Positions 1 through 6,361 of a DNA stretch of 11,099 nucleotides are shown one piece after another (the first letter of the stretch is position 1; each line of letters opens with the position of its first letter). Where the stretch lies: the NCBI GenBank assembly GCA_045638125.1, contig JAZUAS010000073.1:1-11099 (forward strand), in the 5' to 3' direction. The notes beneath the pieces are model-generated. The model saw only the letters and a program-made list of their open reading frames with translations, made no database searches and was not told the origin of the DNA. Origin of the DNA: SVTX01 sp045638125 (GTDB lineage Bacteria; Bacillota; Clostridia; Oscillospirales; CAG-272). Position numbers and translations under genes: made by a program.

Positions 1-762
1 CTTACCGTTGACGAGCTCTTTGACATGGGCTATGAGGCTGTATTTATCGGCTCGGCCGCAGGTCTTCCCAACTTTATGAACATCCCCGGCGAGTCCTACA
101 AGGGCGTTTACTCCGCTAACGAGTTCCTCACCAGAAGTAACCTTATGAAGGCTTACCTTGACAATCCCGAGACCCCCATTATGAAGGGTGGTAAGGTTGC
201 AATCGTCGGCGGCGGTAACGTGGCTATGGACGCTGCAAGAACCGCTCTCCGTCTTGGTGCTGAAAAGGTTTATATTGTTTACCGTCGTTCCATGGAGGAG
301 CTTCCTGCTCGTAAAGAGGAGGTTGAGCATGCTGAGGAAGAGGGAATCGAGTTCCGTCTCCTTTGCAATCCCACCGAGATCGTTGGTTACAACAATCCCG
401 AAGATCCCAGAGATCCCAAGAACGGCTTCGTAACCGGTATCAAGTGTGTAAAGATGGAGCTTGGCGAGCCCGACGCAAAGGGCAGACGCCGTCCCGTTGT
501 TATTCCCAACAGCGAGTTCGAGATCGAGGTTGACACCGTTGTTATCTCTATCGGTACTTCTCCTAACCCCCTTATCAAGTCCACCACAGCAGGACTTGAG
601 GTTAACGACCACGGCGGTATCATCGTAAACGAGGATGGACTTTCCTCCCGCGCAAACGTTTACGCAGGCGGTGACGTTGTTACCGGTGCGGCTACAGTTA
701 TTTCCGCAATGGGTGCAGGTAAGACCGCGGCTAAGGCTATCGACGAGGCTCTTTGCAAATAA
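1..762 (+). CDS. gltA: NADPH-dependent glutamate synthase small-subunit-type flavoprotein (GltA/NfnB-like), 3' part
   Basis: The frame is open from base 1, so the 5' end lies outside the window; 253 residues are visible. This family passes electrons between NAD(P)H and FAD in the cytoplasm. In clostridia it is either the homotetrameric GltA glutamate synthase subunit or the NfnB/sulfide dehydrogenase alpha subunit of electron-bifurcating ferredoxin:NADP oxidoreductase. Visible hallmarks are the FIGSAAGLP segment near residues 15-23, the NADPH-binding Rossmann loop VGGGNVAMDAAR around residues 69-80, the YRRS motif that follows, and the C-terminal FAD-binding motif YAGGDVVTGAATV around 221-233, ending in a typical AAKAI helix. 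Codon choice is strongly biased (GTT, AAG, GAG, AAC), as in a highly expressed gene and unlike the downstream operon. The missing upstream part should hold the Fe-S and first FAD motifs. The sequence cannot separate GltA from NfnB; a partner gene upstream would decide. Confidence 0.9.
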   Translation, partial: LTVDELFDMGYEAVFIGSAAGLPNFMNIPGESYKGVYSANEFLTRSNLMKAYLDNPETPIMKGGKVAIVGGGNVAMDAARTALRLGAEKVYIVYRRSMEELPARKEEVEHAEEEGIEFRLLCNPTEIVGYNNPEDPRDPKNGFVTGIKCVKMELGEPDAKGRRRPVVIPNSEFEIEVDTVVISIGTSPNPLIKSTTAGLEVNDHGGIIVNEDGLSSRANVYAGGDVVTGAATVISAMGAGKTAAKAIDEALCK

Positions 763-791
763 TTGCAATTTGATATTTTTTAGAGAATAAT

Positions 792-827
792 AAAGAAAAC
801 CCACTGATTTTTCAGTGGGTTTTCTTT
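792..827. terminator. Bidirectional intrinsic terminator between convergent genes
   Basis: A perfect 16-bp stem (792-807 with 812-827) closes a four-base T loop. The stem centre is CCCACTGA/TCAGTGGG and its outer ends are A-rich on the left and T-rich on the right, so an RNA from either strand ends in a U-rich tract. It lies 29 bp after the gltA stop and 41 bp after the lipoprotein stop on the other strand, and so can end both transcripts. Confidence 0.93.
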
Positions 828-834
828 TGTATTT

Positions 835-857
835 GCCGTTTGTACGGCTTTTGTTTT
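835..857 (+). terminator. Second, weaker + strand terminator hairpin
   Basis: GCCGT (835-839), loop TTGT, ACGGC (844-848), then TTTTGTTTT. The five-base-pair GC-rich stem followed by a T-tract fits a back-up terminator for gltA read-through. It has no T-tract on the minus strand, so it should not stop the lipoprotein transcript. Confidence 0.5.
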
Positions 858-868
858 ACGGATAGATA

Positions 869-3037
869 TTACTTGCTGAAATTCAGCTCGTTGAAGGTCT
901 TGGTACCGTCTGCATTTCTGACTGCAAGGACGCAACCTGTGTAATAATTCTTCGCGTTCCAGTTGCAAGCCGCGATCTCGATCGTGACCTCCTGTCCTGC
1001 GTATGCCTTGAGCCAGCTATACTGTCCTGCACTTGAGCAATAGAGGCGGATCTTGGTCGAGCCACTGGTAACGTAGATGTTGGAGTAATACTGCGCTTCT
1101 TCTACTGTCACGGTTGCGGTGATAACGTAGACCTCTGTGGTGTGATCTTCGTATGCGTTAAGATCGTAGAAGTACTGGGGAGTCTTGCCCTCAATAAAGG
1201 TTGCTGTGGAATAATCGTGAGAGCCGTAATTGTTCACAAGTATCTCGCACGCATCAAGATTGGTCTGACCGAACACGGTAGAGCCGTCCTTAAGTCTTAT
1301 TGCTCTCTTTCCCTTGAGTATGACCTCGTGTCCAAGCTGTACCTTTGCAAGCTCATCCTCGGAAAGAACAACTGCGATAACACCGGTTTCATCGATCAGG
1401 TAGAAGCCTGTCTGGTTGACGAGGGAAGGACCTACGATACCCTTAACTGTGACAACCTCACCGACATTTGCTTCAATAGCCTCATTTACGGTTATTGAGG
1501 GGATCTCCTCGGTGGGAATATTGACGTTTACGGTTACAGTCTCGCTGTATTCCTTGCCGTTGTACGTGCCCTTAACGGTGATCGTTGCAGTTCCGCTTGC
1601 AAGGCAGTTCATTATGGTCTTGCCGTTTGCTGTGGTGATAGATATAACGCTTTCGTCGCTCGACGCATAGGTGAGCGTTGCATTCTCAAATCCAAGAAGC
1701 TCGGAGGATACGCTTGTTACAAGCTCAAGCGCGGGGTTGCCCGTGTAGAGCTTTTCGAACTGTACTGCTCCGTAGTATTTAACTGCGTGTTCTGCGGTGT
1801 TGTCGGTGTTGAAAACGTAGTTTTCGTCAATGACTGCTACGGGAAGGAGACGGTAAACGCAGCCTGCGTTTGTGGATTTAGCATTAAGCACTGCGAGATA
1901 AACGGTGCAGATCTTGCCGTCGAATGCATCAAGCCAAGCAAAATCAGAGCCGTTACACTGGGTGTAAGTGTAAGAGCCGGTCTTTCCGTCAAGGTCGTTG
2001 ATATAGTAGTTTACAAATCCGCTTCCGGGAACTTTATTTACAATTGCGGTTACTTTATAGATCTGGGTTGTTATGTCGTTACTTACAGGGTTGTCCATGA
2101 TCTCCTTGACGGTGGACGTGGGAATGGAATTGCTCATCCACTGATTGTTACCCTCGTCATTAGAGATAAGAGTTACGCTTTCGAGCTGATTGCAGCCCTT
2201 ATATCCGTGAGTTGCGGCGTTGTTCTGCTCGTCGGCGAGTATCCAATAGGTCTTGGAAGCGGCGATCTCTATGCGGTTGCCAATAGCAACTCTTGCCGCT
2301 GCATCTCCGTCGTAAACGTAGATGGAATCTGCTCCGTCAACCAGAATAAAGCCGTTGGGCTTCATGCCGTTAGCGTAGGTTATACGAGCAACGATACCAC
2401 TTACCTTAAGCTTTGCACCCTCGGCGGCATTTCTTGCCTCGGCGATGGTGGCGGAGGTGTAGGTGGAAACGTCTATATCGCCCTGATTGGATTTGAACTC
2501 AATAAGTCTTGCGTTCTTTACTTCTTTGGTGCCGTTGTAGTTCTGAAGGATGCAGTGGAGGAGAACTTCGTCGCCCTTGTAAGGCTTTTCGGTAAGCTGG
2601 CTGTAGTTAAGCTCGCCGTCAAAACTGTAGGTGCCGTATACTGAGATTTCGCCCGTGCTGTCTGTGATGATCATCTGACCATACTGAGGGTTAGTGATGC
2701 TCTTGATGATTGCGCGGATGTAATATCTTTCGGTTGTTATGTTGCCGGGCTCACCGCAAAGCTCGAGAGCTTCTGCGATAGTGATGACCTTGATTTCCTC
2801 TTTATCGGTAGGCTCTTCGTCATCGGTGGGGACTTCGTCGGTGACGGTTTCGCTATCTGACTCAACCGTGTTTTCAATGTCGGACTCTTCATTGGTTCCG
2901 TTGGTGGTTGTACTGCTGGATTCGCCGGTCTCGTTTGTTGTTGTGTCTTCTTCTATCCACGTTGTAAGATCGCATGCCGCTGCGGAAATTACCATGACGA
3001 TAGCCAGCACAAGTGCCAGAATTTTTGAAAGCTTCAT
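869..3037 (-). CDS. Surface lipoprotein with repeated OB-fold-like modules and one Ig-like (Big) module
   Basis: 722 residues. The start at 3037 was chosen over an in-frame ATG at 3142 because it has an AAGGAG site 9 bases upstream, lies downstream of a good promoter and begins a clean signal peptide. Residues 1-22 are a lipoprotein signal (KLSK, hydrophobic core, SAAAC, lipidated Cys22). Residues about 23-80 are a Thr/Ser/Glu/Asp stalk, as in proteins crossing the Gram-positive wall. Modules follow at about 82-182, 195-293, 307-404, 512-602 and 615-710. Each has variants of a GF(Y/I)L-x-D-x-(T/A)G/D-x-I-x-V pattern typical of OB-fold modules such as those in the YhcR extracellular nuclease; no nuclease domain is present. 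A Big_2-like beta sandwich sits at about 430-506 (SSDESVISI, then SGTATITVKG). Modules 3 and 5 share a WL-(D/K)-A-(F/Y)-x-G segment and a later GCV. The ligand is unknown; binding of nucleic acid or polysaccharide outside the cell is inference. The gene is monocistronic and divergent from the downstream operon. Confidence 0.85.
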   Translation of the reverse strand: MKLSKILALVLAIVMVISAAACDLTTWIEEDTTTNETGESSSTTTNGTNEESDIENTVESDSETVTDEVPTDDEEPTDKEEIKVITIAEALELCGEPGNITTERYYIRAIIKSITNPQYGQMIITDSTGEISVYGTYSFDGELNYSQLTEKPYKGDEVLLHCILQNYNGTKEVKNARLIEFKSNQGDIDVSTYTSATIAEARNAAEGAKLKVSGIVARITYANGMKPNGFILVDGADSIYVYDGDAAARVAIGNRIEIAASKTYWILADEQNNAATHGYKGCNQLESVTLISNDEGNNQWMSNSIPTSTVKEIMDNPVSNDITTQIYKVTAIVNKVPGSGFVNYYINDLDGKTGSYTYTQCNGSDFAWLDAFDGKICTVYLAVLNAKSTNAGCVYRLLPVAVIDENYVFNTDNTAEHAVKYYGAVQFEKLYTGNPALELVTSVSSELLGFENATLTYASSDESVISITTANGKTIMNCLASGTATITVKGTYNGKEYSETVTVNVNIPTEEIPSITVNEAIEANVGEVVTVKGIVGPSLVNQTGFYLIDETGVIAVVLSEDELAKVQLGHEVILKGKRAIRLKDGSTVFGQTNLDACEILVNNYGSHDYSTATFIEGKTPQYFYDLNAYEDHTTEVYVITATVTVEEAQYYSNIYVTSGSTKIRLYCSSAGQYSWLKAYAGQEVTIEIAACNWNAKNYYTGCVLAVRNADGTKTFNELNFSK

Positions 3038-3046
3038 GATTTCATA

Positions 3047-3052
3047 CTCCTT
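3047..3052 (-). promoter_or_regulatory. Ribosome binding site that fixes the lipoprotein start
   Basis: AAGGAG on the minus strand, 9 bases before the ATG at 3037-3035. It supports this start over the upstream in-frame ATG at 3142, which lies upstream of the predicted promoter and would add 35 non-signal residues. Confidence 0.85.
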
Positions 3053-3068
3053 TTTGATTGATATATTT

Positions 3069-3097
3069 ATTGTACTACCTATTTGGACAAAAGTCAA
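3069..3097 (-). promoter_or_regulatory. Sigma-A-type promoter for the lipoprotein gene
   Basis: On the minus strand TTGACT (3097-3092), a 17-bp spacer, then TACAAT (3074-3069). The predicted start near 3062 gives a leader of about 25 nt containing the AAGGAG site. One mismatch in each hexamer with ideal spacing. Confidence 0.8.
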
Positions 3098-3226
3098 TCC
3101 TTTATTGCTTATTTCTACAAAATAATTGATTTTTAACTCCAATTTTATGTTTTTGCAGCGACGGAAAATTGATGAATTTTACTTGCTTGACTTGCTATTT
3201 TAAGCATACAGAATTTTGGTTTTTTA

Positions 3227-3255
3227 TTGACAAACCTTGGTGTGTATGGTATAAT
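3227..3255 (+). promoter_or_regulatory. Consensus sigma-A promoter for the membrane/AAA+ operon
   Basis: TTGACA (3227-3232), a 17-bp spacer and TATAAT (3250-3255) match the consensus exactly, with an added TGG extended -10 element (3247-3249). Transcription should begin near 3262. A promoter this strong usually needs a repressor or is constitutive; see the dyad over the -10 box. Confidence 0.9.
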
Positions 3256-3261
3256 CATACA
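3243..3261. promoter_or_regulatory. Inverted repeat centred on the -10 box, possible operator
   Basis: TGTATG (3243-3248) and CATACA (3256-3261) are perfect inverted repeats flanking the seven bases GTATAAT, so the dyad covers the -10 element. A dimeric repressor bound here would block RNA polymerase. No regulator gene is visible in the window, and a 6-bp dyad in AT-rich DNA can arise by chance. Confidence 0.35.
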
Positions 3262-3377
3262 TAGTTATAGACTGTAAAATATTCTGTAACCAAAATGCCA
3301 CGGAATGTGTTGCTTCACTCTGTTTATTCGGTTTTACAAAAGCCTTTAATTATTACTCCCGAAGAGAGGACAAGGAT

Positions 3378-4880
3378 ATGACTTTTAGCTTATTTTCTAT
3401 CGCAATATTGTTGATATTTTTCTCGGTGACCGCAACCGAGGTATATCGAAGCATAAAAAAAGGGTTTAGAATGACCCTTATCTCTCTTGCCATAGTTGTA
3501 TTTTCTGCGATTTTCTCCGCGTTGGCTGCATATTTGATATCCGAGATCGTTTGCGCCCTTGCATTTAACTTGATTATCAATAATTTTGCCGTATATCGTG
3601 AATTGCTTCAAAGCTATTCTTGGGCGGGTTCCTTTATCGAAGCTATTGCGGGCATGATCCTAAGCTCCTTGCTTTTCGTTACTGTATTTTTTACAGTGCG
3701 TGCGATTACTCGTTTTATTGTGGATATGGTGTGCAAGAGCAAGATCAGCCATTTTACAAACACACCCGCATACTGCAAAGAGGAAAATTCTTATTTCGAT
3801 CAAAACGATAAAGCTCTGTCGGTCATCACAGGAGTGGTAATTTCGGTTATCGTAACTATGGTAATAACAAGTCCGATAATGGGAACTCTTGACGTTGCAA
3901 ACAAGGCTTTGGGTATGGTTGACAAATTGAATATGAGCAATACAGAGAGCTCGGCAGAAGACGTTGCAGAAAGCGTAACCGGAATTGATGTGTCTCTTTA
4001 TGCAAACGATTTTTGCGGAAACGTTTTTTATCAGCTTGGAGGTAAGCTGATGTATTATAGTGCCGCCAGCGCCGAGGTTTACGGTGAAAGAGTTCACTTG
4101 GTTTCGGAGGTTGACGCACTTGCCGATGTTTTTGATGATCTTGAGTACGTATATAGCGCATTAGTTGATCCGAAAAGCGCAACCGAGGAGCAGGTGAGCC
4201 GAATATATAGCCTTTGCGAAAATATAGATAGACTTAAACTGTGCTCAGGACCGTTAGGGGAGTTTGTTTCAACCTTTGCGGGAGCATGGCAAGAGGGAGA
4301 TAGGTTTTTAGGTATATCGAAGCCTGTTGTCAATGAGCTTCTCGAACCTGCCTTTGATGAAATCCTTTCGGTTTGTCGATATACAGACTACCACAGCGCC
4401 AACGCTAATATGATCACCTTGTTGAAGCTGTATGCTACGGCTATGGATAGCGATATATTTAACGTTGATATGGGTGATTTTGATTCGCTTGTAAGTTATG
4501 TGAATGAAAGCGATATAATTGATAGGCTGGATGCTATTCTTGCGGAAAACCCCAACATGAGCGGAATCAGCGTTTCCTCGATAGCGATGGCGGCGGTTTC
4601 GAAATATATCCGAGACTTCGATTACGATATTTCAAAATATGACGTGTTAATGGAAGATATTGCCGACGCTATTAATAAGGTAAACAACAGAGGATATGCG
4701 ACCGAGGAAGAAAAGGCAAAGGTGCTTGCCTCCTATGCCCAGGAATATATTAAAGAATATGGCGTCAATGTTCCGGATGACATGGCGACATCCGTTGCAG
4801 AAGAAATACTGAAAAATCTTGGTGGTTGGAATGTTACCGAGGAAGATGTCAGAACGGTATTCTCTAAATATTCCAAATAA
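3378..4880 (+). CDS. CvpA-like multi-TM membrane protein with a large helical C-terminal domain
   Basis: 500 residues; ATG at 3378 is preceded by GAGAGG 8 bases upstream. Four predicted membrane segments lie at about 4-22, 33-54, 88-108 and 147-167. The short basic loop RSIKKGFR between the first two, followed by a long hydrophobic helix, resembles CvpA (colicin V production) family proteins. This is pattern similarity only. Positive charges at residues 24-31 and around 119-123 put those loops inside, so the 330-residue C-terminal part (about 170-500) should lie outside the membrane. That part is acidic, lacks membrane segments and looks mostly alpha-helical, with no motif I recognise. It is the first gene after the consensus promoter and is 58 bp from the next gene. 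A scaffold or channel-like role for the complex encoded downstream is inference. Confidence 0.8.
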   Translation: MTFSLFSIAILLIFFSVTATEVYRSIKKGFRMTLISLAIVVFSAIFSALAAYLISEIVCALAFNLIINNFAVYRELLQSYSWAGSFIEAIAGMILSSLLFVTVFFTVRAITRFIVDMVCKSKISHFTNTPAYCKEENSYFDQNDKALSVITGVVISVIVTMVITSPIMGTLDVANKALGMVDKLNMSNTESSAEDVAESVTGIDVSLYANDFCGNVFYQLGGKLMYYSAASAEVYGERVHLVSEVDALADVFDDLEYVYSALVDPKSATEEQVSRIYSLCENIDRLKLCSGPLGEFVSTFAGAWQEGDRFLGISKPVVNELLEPAFDEILSVCRYTDYHSANANMITLLKLYATAMDSDIFNVDMGDFDSLVSYVNESDIIDRLDAILAENPNMSGISVSSIAMAAVSKYIRDFDYDISKYDVLMEDIADAINKVNNRGYATEEEKAKVLASYAQEYIKEYGVNVPDDMATSVAEEILKNLGGWNVTEEDVRTVFSKYSK

Positions 4881-4938
4881 TTCCATTCCTTGAGATTATA
4901 TTGGCAATATTAAATTTTACAAAGTTCAGGAGATAACA

Positions 4939-5637
4939 ATGATTATAATGTCGATTCCTATACAAATATTGATATTTGTTTTCAGTTTGTCTTTGTACGT
5001 TGCCCTTGTGTCTAAGATATTGCCCTTGTTCTTGCTGAAGGCAAGGTATAAGGTGCAGGAAATGGGAGACAGAGGACTGAAAAAATATCTTTTCGAGGGT
5101 GGCAGGGCAATTACCTTTAAGCCCTACGGCAATACGGGAAAATATATAAAGCAGTATATACTTTCCGCAAACGACGGTGACAAATACATAAAATGCCTGT
5201 TCGACAAGAGAATAGCTTCAATCAAATATGACTTGGTTGCCTTAGATTCCAACGATAGGGAAATCGACACTATACAAGTATCCGAGCCCAGAGTTGTCTC
5301 CGGCAACGCTTCTGCCGTTGTTCTTCCCGAAGATACCGCTTACGTTTCTATTATCGTTAAGGAAGTGAATAGGTTTATTGTTTCGGATAGTCCTAAAATG
5401 CATTATCCGCTTTGGAGAGTTATTACCTTCGCCGCTGTGACCGTTGTTCTTACTGTGGTGGAGTATTTGACCATAAGATCGTCGGTATTTGCGGTGATCG
5501 ATACCGTACTCGCTTCCTCAAATCCCATAGTGGCAGGACTGCCTATTCTGCAAATATTGATTTCGGCGATAGCGGGTATTGCGCTTGCGGGAATTATACT
5601 TTTGCTTCACTGCAAAAAAGACGTAAAGATATTTTAA
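4939..5637 (+). CDS. Small membrane protein with a beta-rich domain between TM segments
   Basis: 232 residues. The ATG at 4939 has AGGAG 6 bases upstream; ATG at 4948 is a possible alternative start. Membrane segments lie at about 5-30, 157-177 and 203-224. Residues about 35-150 form a soluble region with alternating hydrophobic residues, suggesting a small beta sandwich: YDLVALDSNDREID, then GNASAVVLPEDTAYVSIIVKEV. Basic residues after the first segment (KARYK) put this region in the cytoplasm. A similar block occurs in the next gene product (its residues about 35-107), with matching spacing of the D-S-N-D turn, the later G and the closing hydrophobic strand, so the two proteins are probably distant paralogues of one domain. 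I do not recognise the family. It sits inside the operon, 53 bp before the next gene. Confidence 0.8.
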   Translation: MIIMSIPIQILIFVFSLSLYVALVSKILPLFLLKARYKVQEMGDRGLKKYLFEGGRAITFKPYGNTGKYIKQYILSANDGDKYIKCLFDKRIASIKYDLVALDSNDREIDTIQVSEPRVVSGNASAVVLPEDTAYVSIIVKEVNRFIVSDSPKMHYPLWRVITFAAVTVVLTVVEYLTIRSSVFAVIDTVLASSNPIVAGLPILQILISAIAGIALAGIILLLHCKKDVKIF

Positions 5638-5677
5638 TAAAGCAATGTTCAGAAAACCACAAATTGGTTTATCCGAG

Positions 5678-5683
5678 AAAGGA
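5678..5683 (+). promoter_or_regulatory. Ribosome binding site that fixes the start at 5691
   Basis: AAAGGA, 7 bases before ATG 5691. The reading frame is open back to an ATG at 5412, but that extension overlaps the previous gene by over 220 bp and encodes Cys- and Arg-rich sequence unlike a real protein. The start at 5691 is preferred. Confidence 0.8.
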
Positions 5684-5690
5684 TTTTGAA

Positions 5691-6323
5691 ATGACCTCGC
5701 AACGACAATATATTTCCAAGGGAGTTTATGAGCATTCCCAAATCAGCGATCTTGTTTCGGTAAAAGAGTATATTTTTGTCAGACACAACGAAAAGAAGTG
5801 CTTAACGCTCAGATTTTTGAATGAGCTTGATTACGTTGTGAATGCAATGGAATTTTCCGTTGTTCAAATGGATGCTTCGAAAAAAATACTTAAAACCTCA
5901 AAAATTAAATATACCGGTCTGAATTTTATGCCCGGAACTACTTACGTTGATCCTACAATGATAGTGGTAGATGAGTATTGTGCGGATTTCAGAATAGTGT
6001 TTACGGAAATTATGTCCGAACGATATAAATACACCGTTCGAAACGGTAGGTTTACCGTGGATTATATCAAGGCGTGCGCGCCGATAATCAATAATGCTCC
6101 CAAGGCAAACTATCTGACGCAGTTTTCGATGCGCTCGCGAGAGTTTGGAAGCCCACGACTTTCGGCACTGATCGCTACGTTGGTTGCGTTTTTGCTGGTG
6201 ATAGTGTGCGTGTTTGACGTCTTCTTCAGCTACAATTTGTTCCCGAGCAAAGACGAAGAAAATGAGACGATTGCCGGGACTGAGGTAGAGTATGTCACAG
6301 ACGTCGAGTGGGGCGGATATTAA
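5691..6323 (+). CDS. Single-pass membrane protein with an N-terminal beta-rich domain
   Basis: 210 residues, starting at the ATG supported by AAAGGA. Residues about 20-125 are predicted beta-rich (CLTLRFLNELDYVVNAMEF, then a MDASKKI turn, then CADFRIVFTEI). A single membrane helix lies at about 157-178 (LSALIATLVAFLLVIVCVF), and a short acidic tail of about 30 residues (KDEENE, VTDVEWGG) follows. The basic stretch before the helix (MRSREFGSPR) predicts the beta domain inside and the tail outside. The beta domain resembles that of the preceding gene product, so a duplication followed by a change in membrane topology is likely. No family recognised. Its position 38 bp before the GH3/AAA fusion gene suggests a subunit or adaptor of the same membrane complex, which is inference. 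Confidence 0.8.
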   Translation: MTSQRQYISKGVYEHSQISDLVSVKEYIFVRHNEKKCLTLRFLNELDYVVNAMEFSVVQMDASKKILKTSKIKYTGLNFMPGTTYVDPTMIVVDEYCADFRIVFTEIMSERYKYTVRNGRFTVDYIKACAPIINNAPKANYLTQFSMRSREFGSPRLSALIATLVAFLLVIVCVFDVFFSYNLFPSKDEENETIAGTEVEYVTDVEWGGY

Positions 6324-6361
6324 GCTGACTAAAACAGATTAGATCGATTTCGGAGTTCAAT

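Larger units (their letters stand above)
3038..3377. other. Divergent intergenic region (340 bp)
   Basis: This AT-rich region separates the lipoprotein gene from the five-gene operon. It holds the leftward promoter (3069-3097), the rightward promoter (3227-3255) and a leader of roughly 115 nt before 3378. Between the promoters there is a short direct repeat ACTTGC-TTG-ACTTGC (3181-3195) whose role is unknown. I see no tRNA, no riboswitch fold I recognise and no small ORF with a credible ribosome binding site. Confidence 0.7.

Noticed and set aside
1787..2644. 285-codon open frame on the + strand opposite the lipoprotein gene
   Set aside because: It is antisense to a gene with a promoter, ribosome binding site, signal peptide and recognisable repeats. 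Its own start lacks a ribosome binding site and its translation is Val/Cys-rich without domains.
3038..3142. 35-residue N-terminal extension of the lipoprotein to an ATG at 3142
   Set aside because: It lies upstream of the predicted promoter and would bury the lipoprotein signal peptide inside the protein.
3262..3377. Possible riboswitch or leader peptide in the operon's 5' untranslated region
   Set aside because: Only a weak long-range pairing (TGTAAAA with TTTTACA) was seen, with no conserved riboswitch core and no small ORF with a ribosome binding site.
4898..4910. Palindrome ATATTGGCAATAT between the first and second operon genes
   Set aside because: The arms are separated by one base so they cannot form a hairpin, and a short AT-rich palindrome in such DNA is plausible by chance. 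No promoter hexamers flank it.
5654..5670. Hairpin AAACCA-CAAAT-TGGTTT between two operon genes, considered as a terminator
   Set aside because: The stem is only 6 bp and AT-rich, with no T-tract after it, so it is unlikely to stop transcription.
5412..5690. N-terminal extension of the 210-residue membrane protein back to an ATG at 5412
   Set aside because: It overlaps the previous gene in another frame, encodes Cys/Arg-rich sequence with no family look, and a good AAAGGA site supports ATG 5691.
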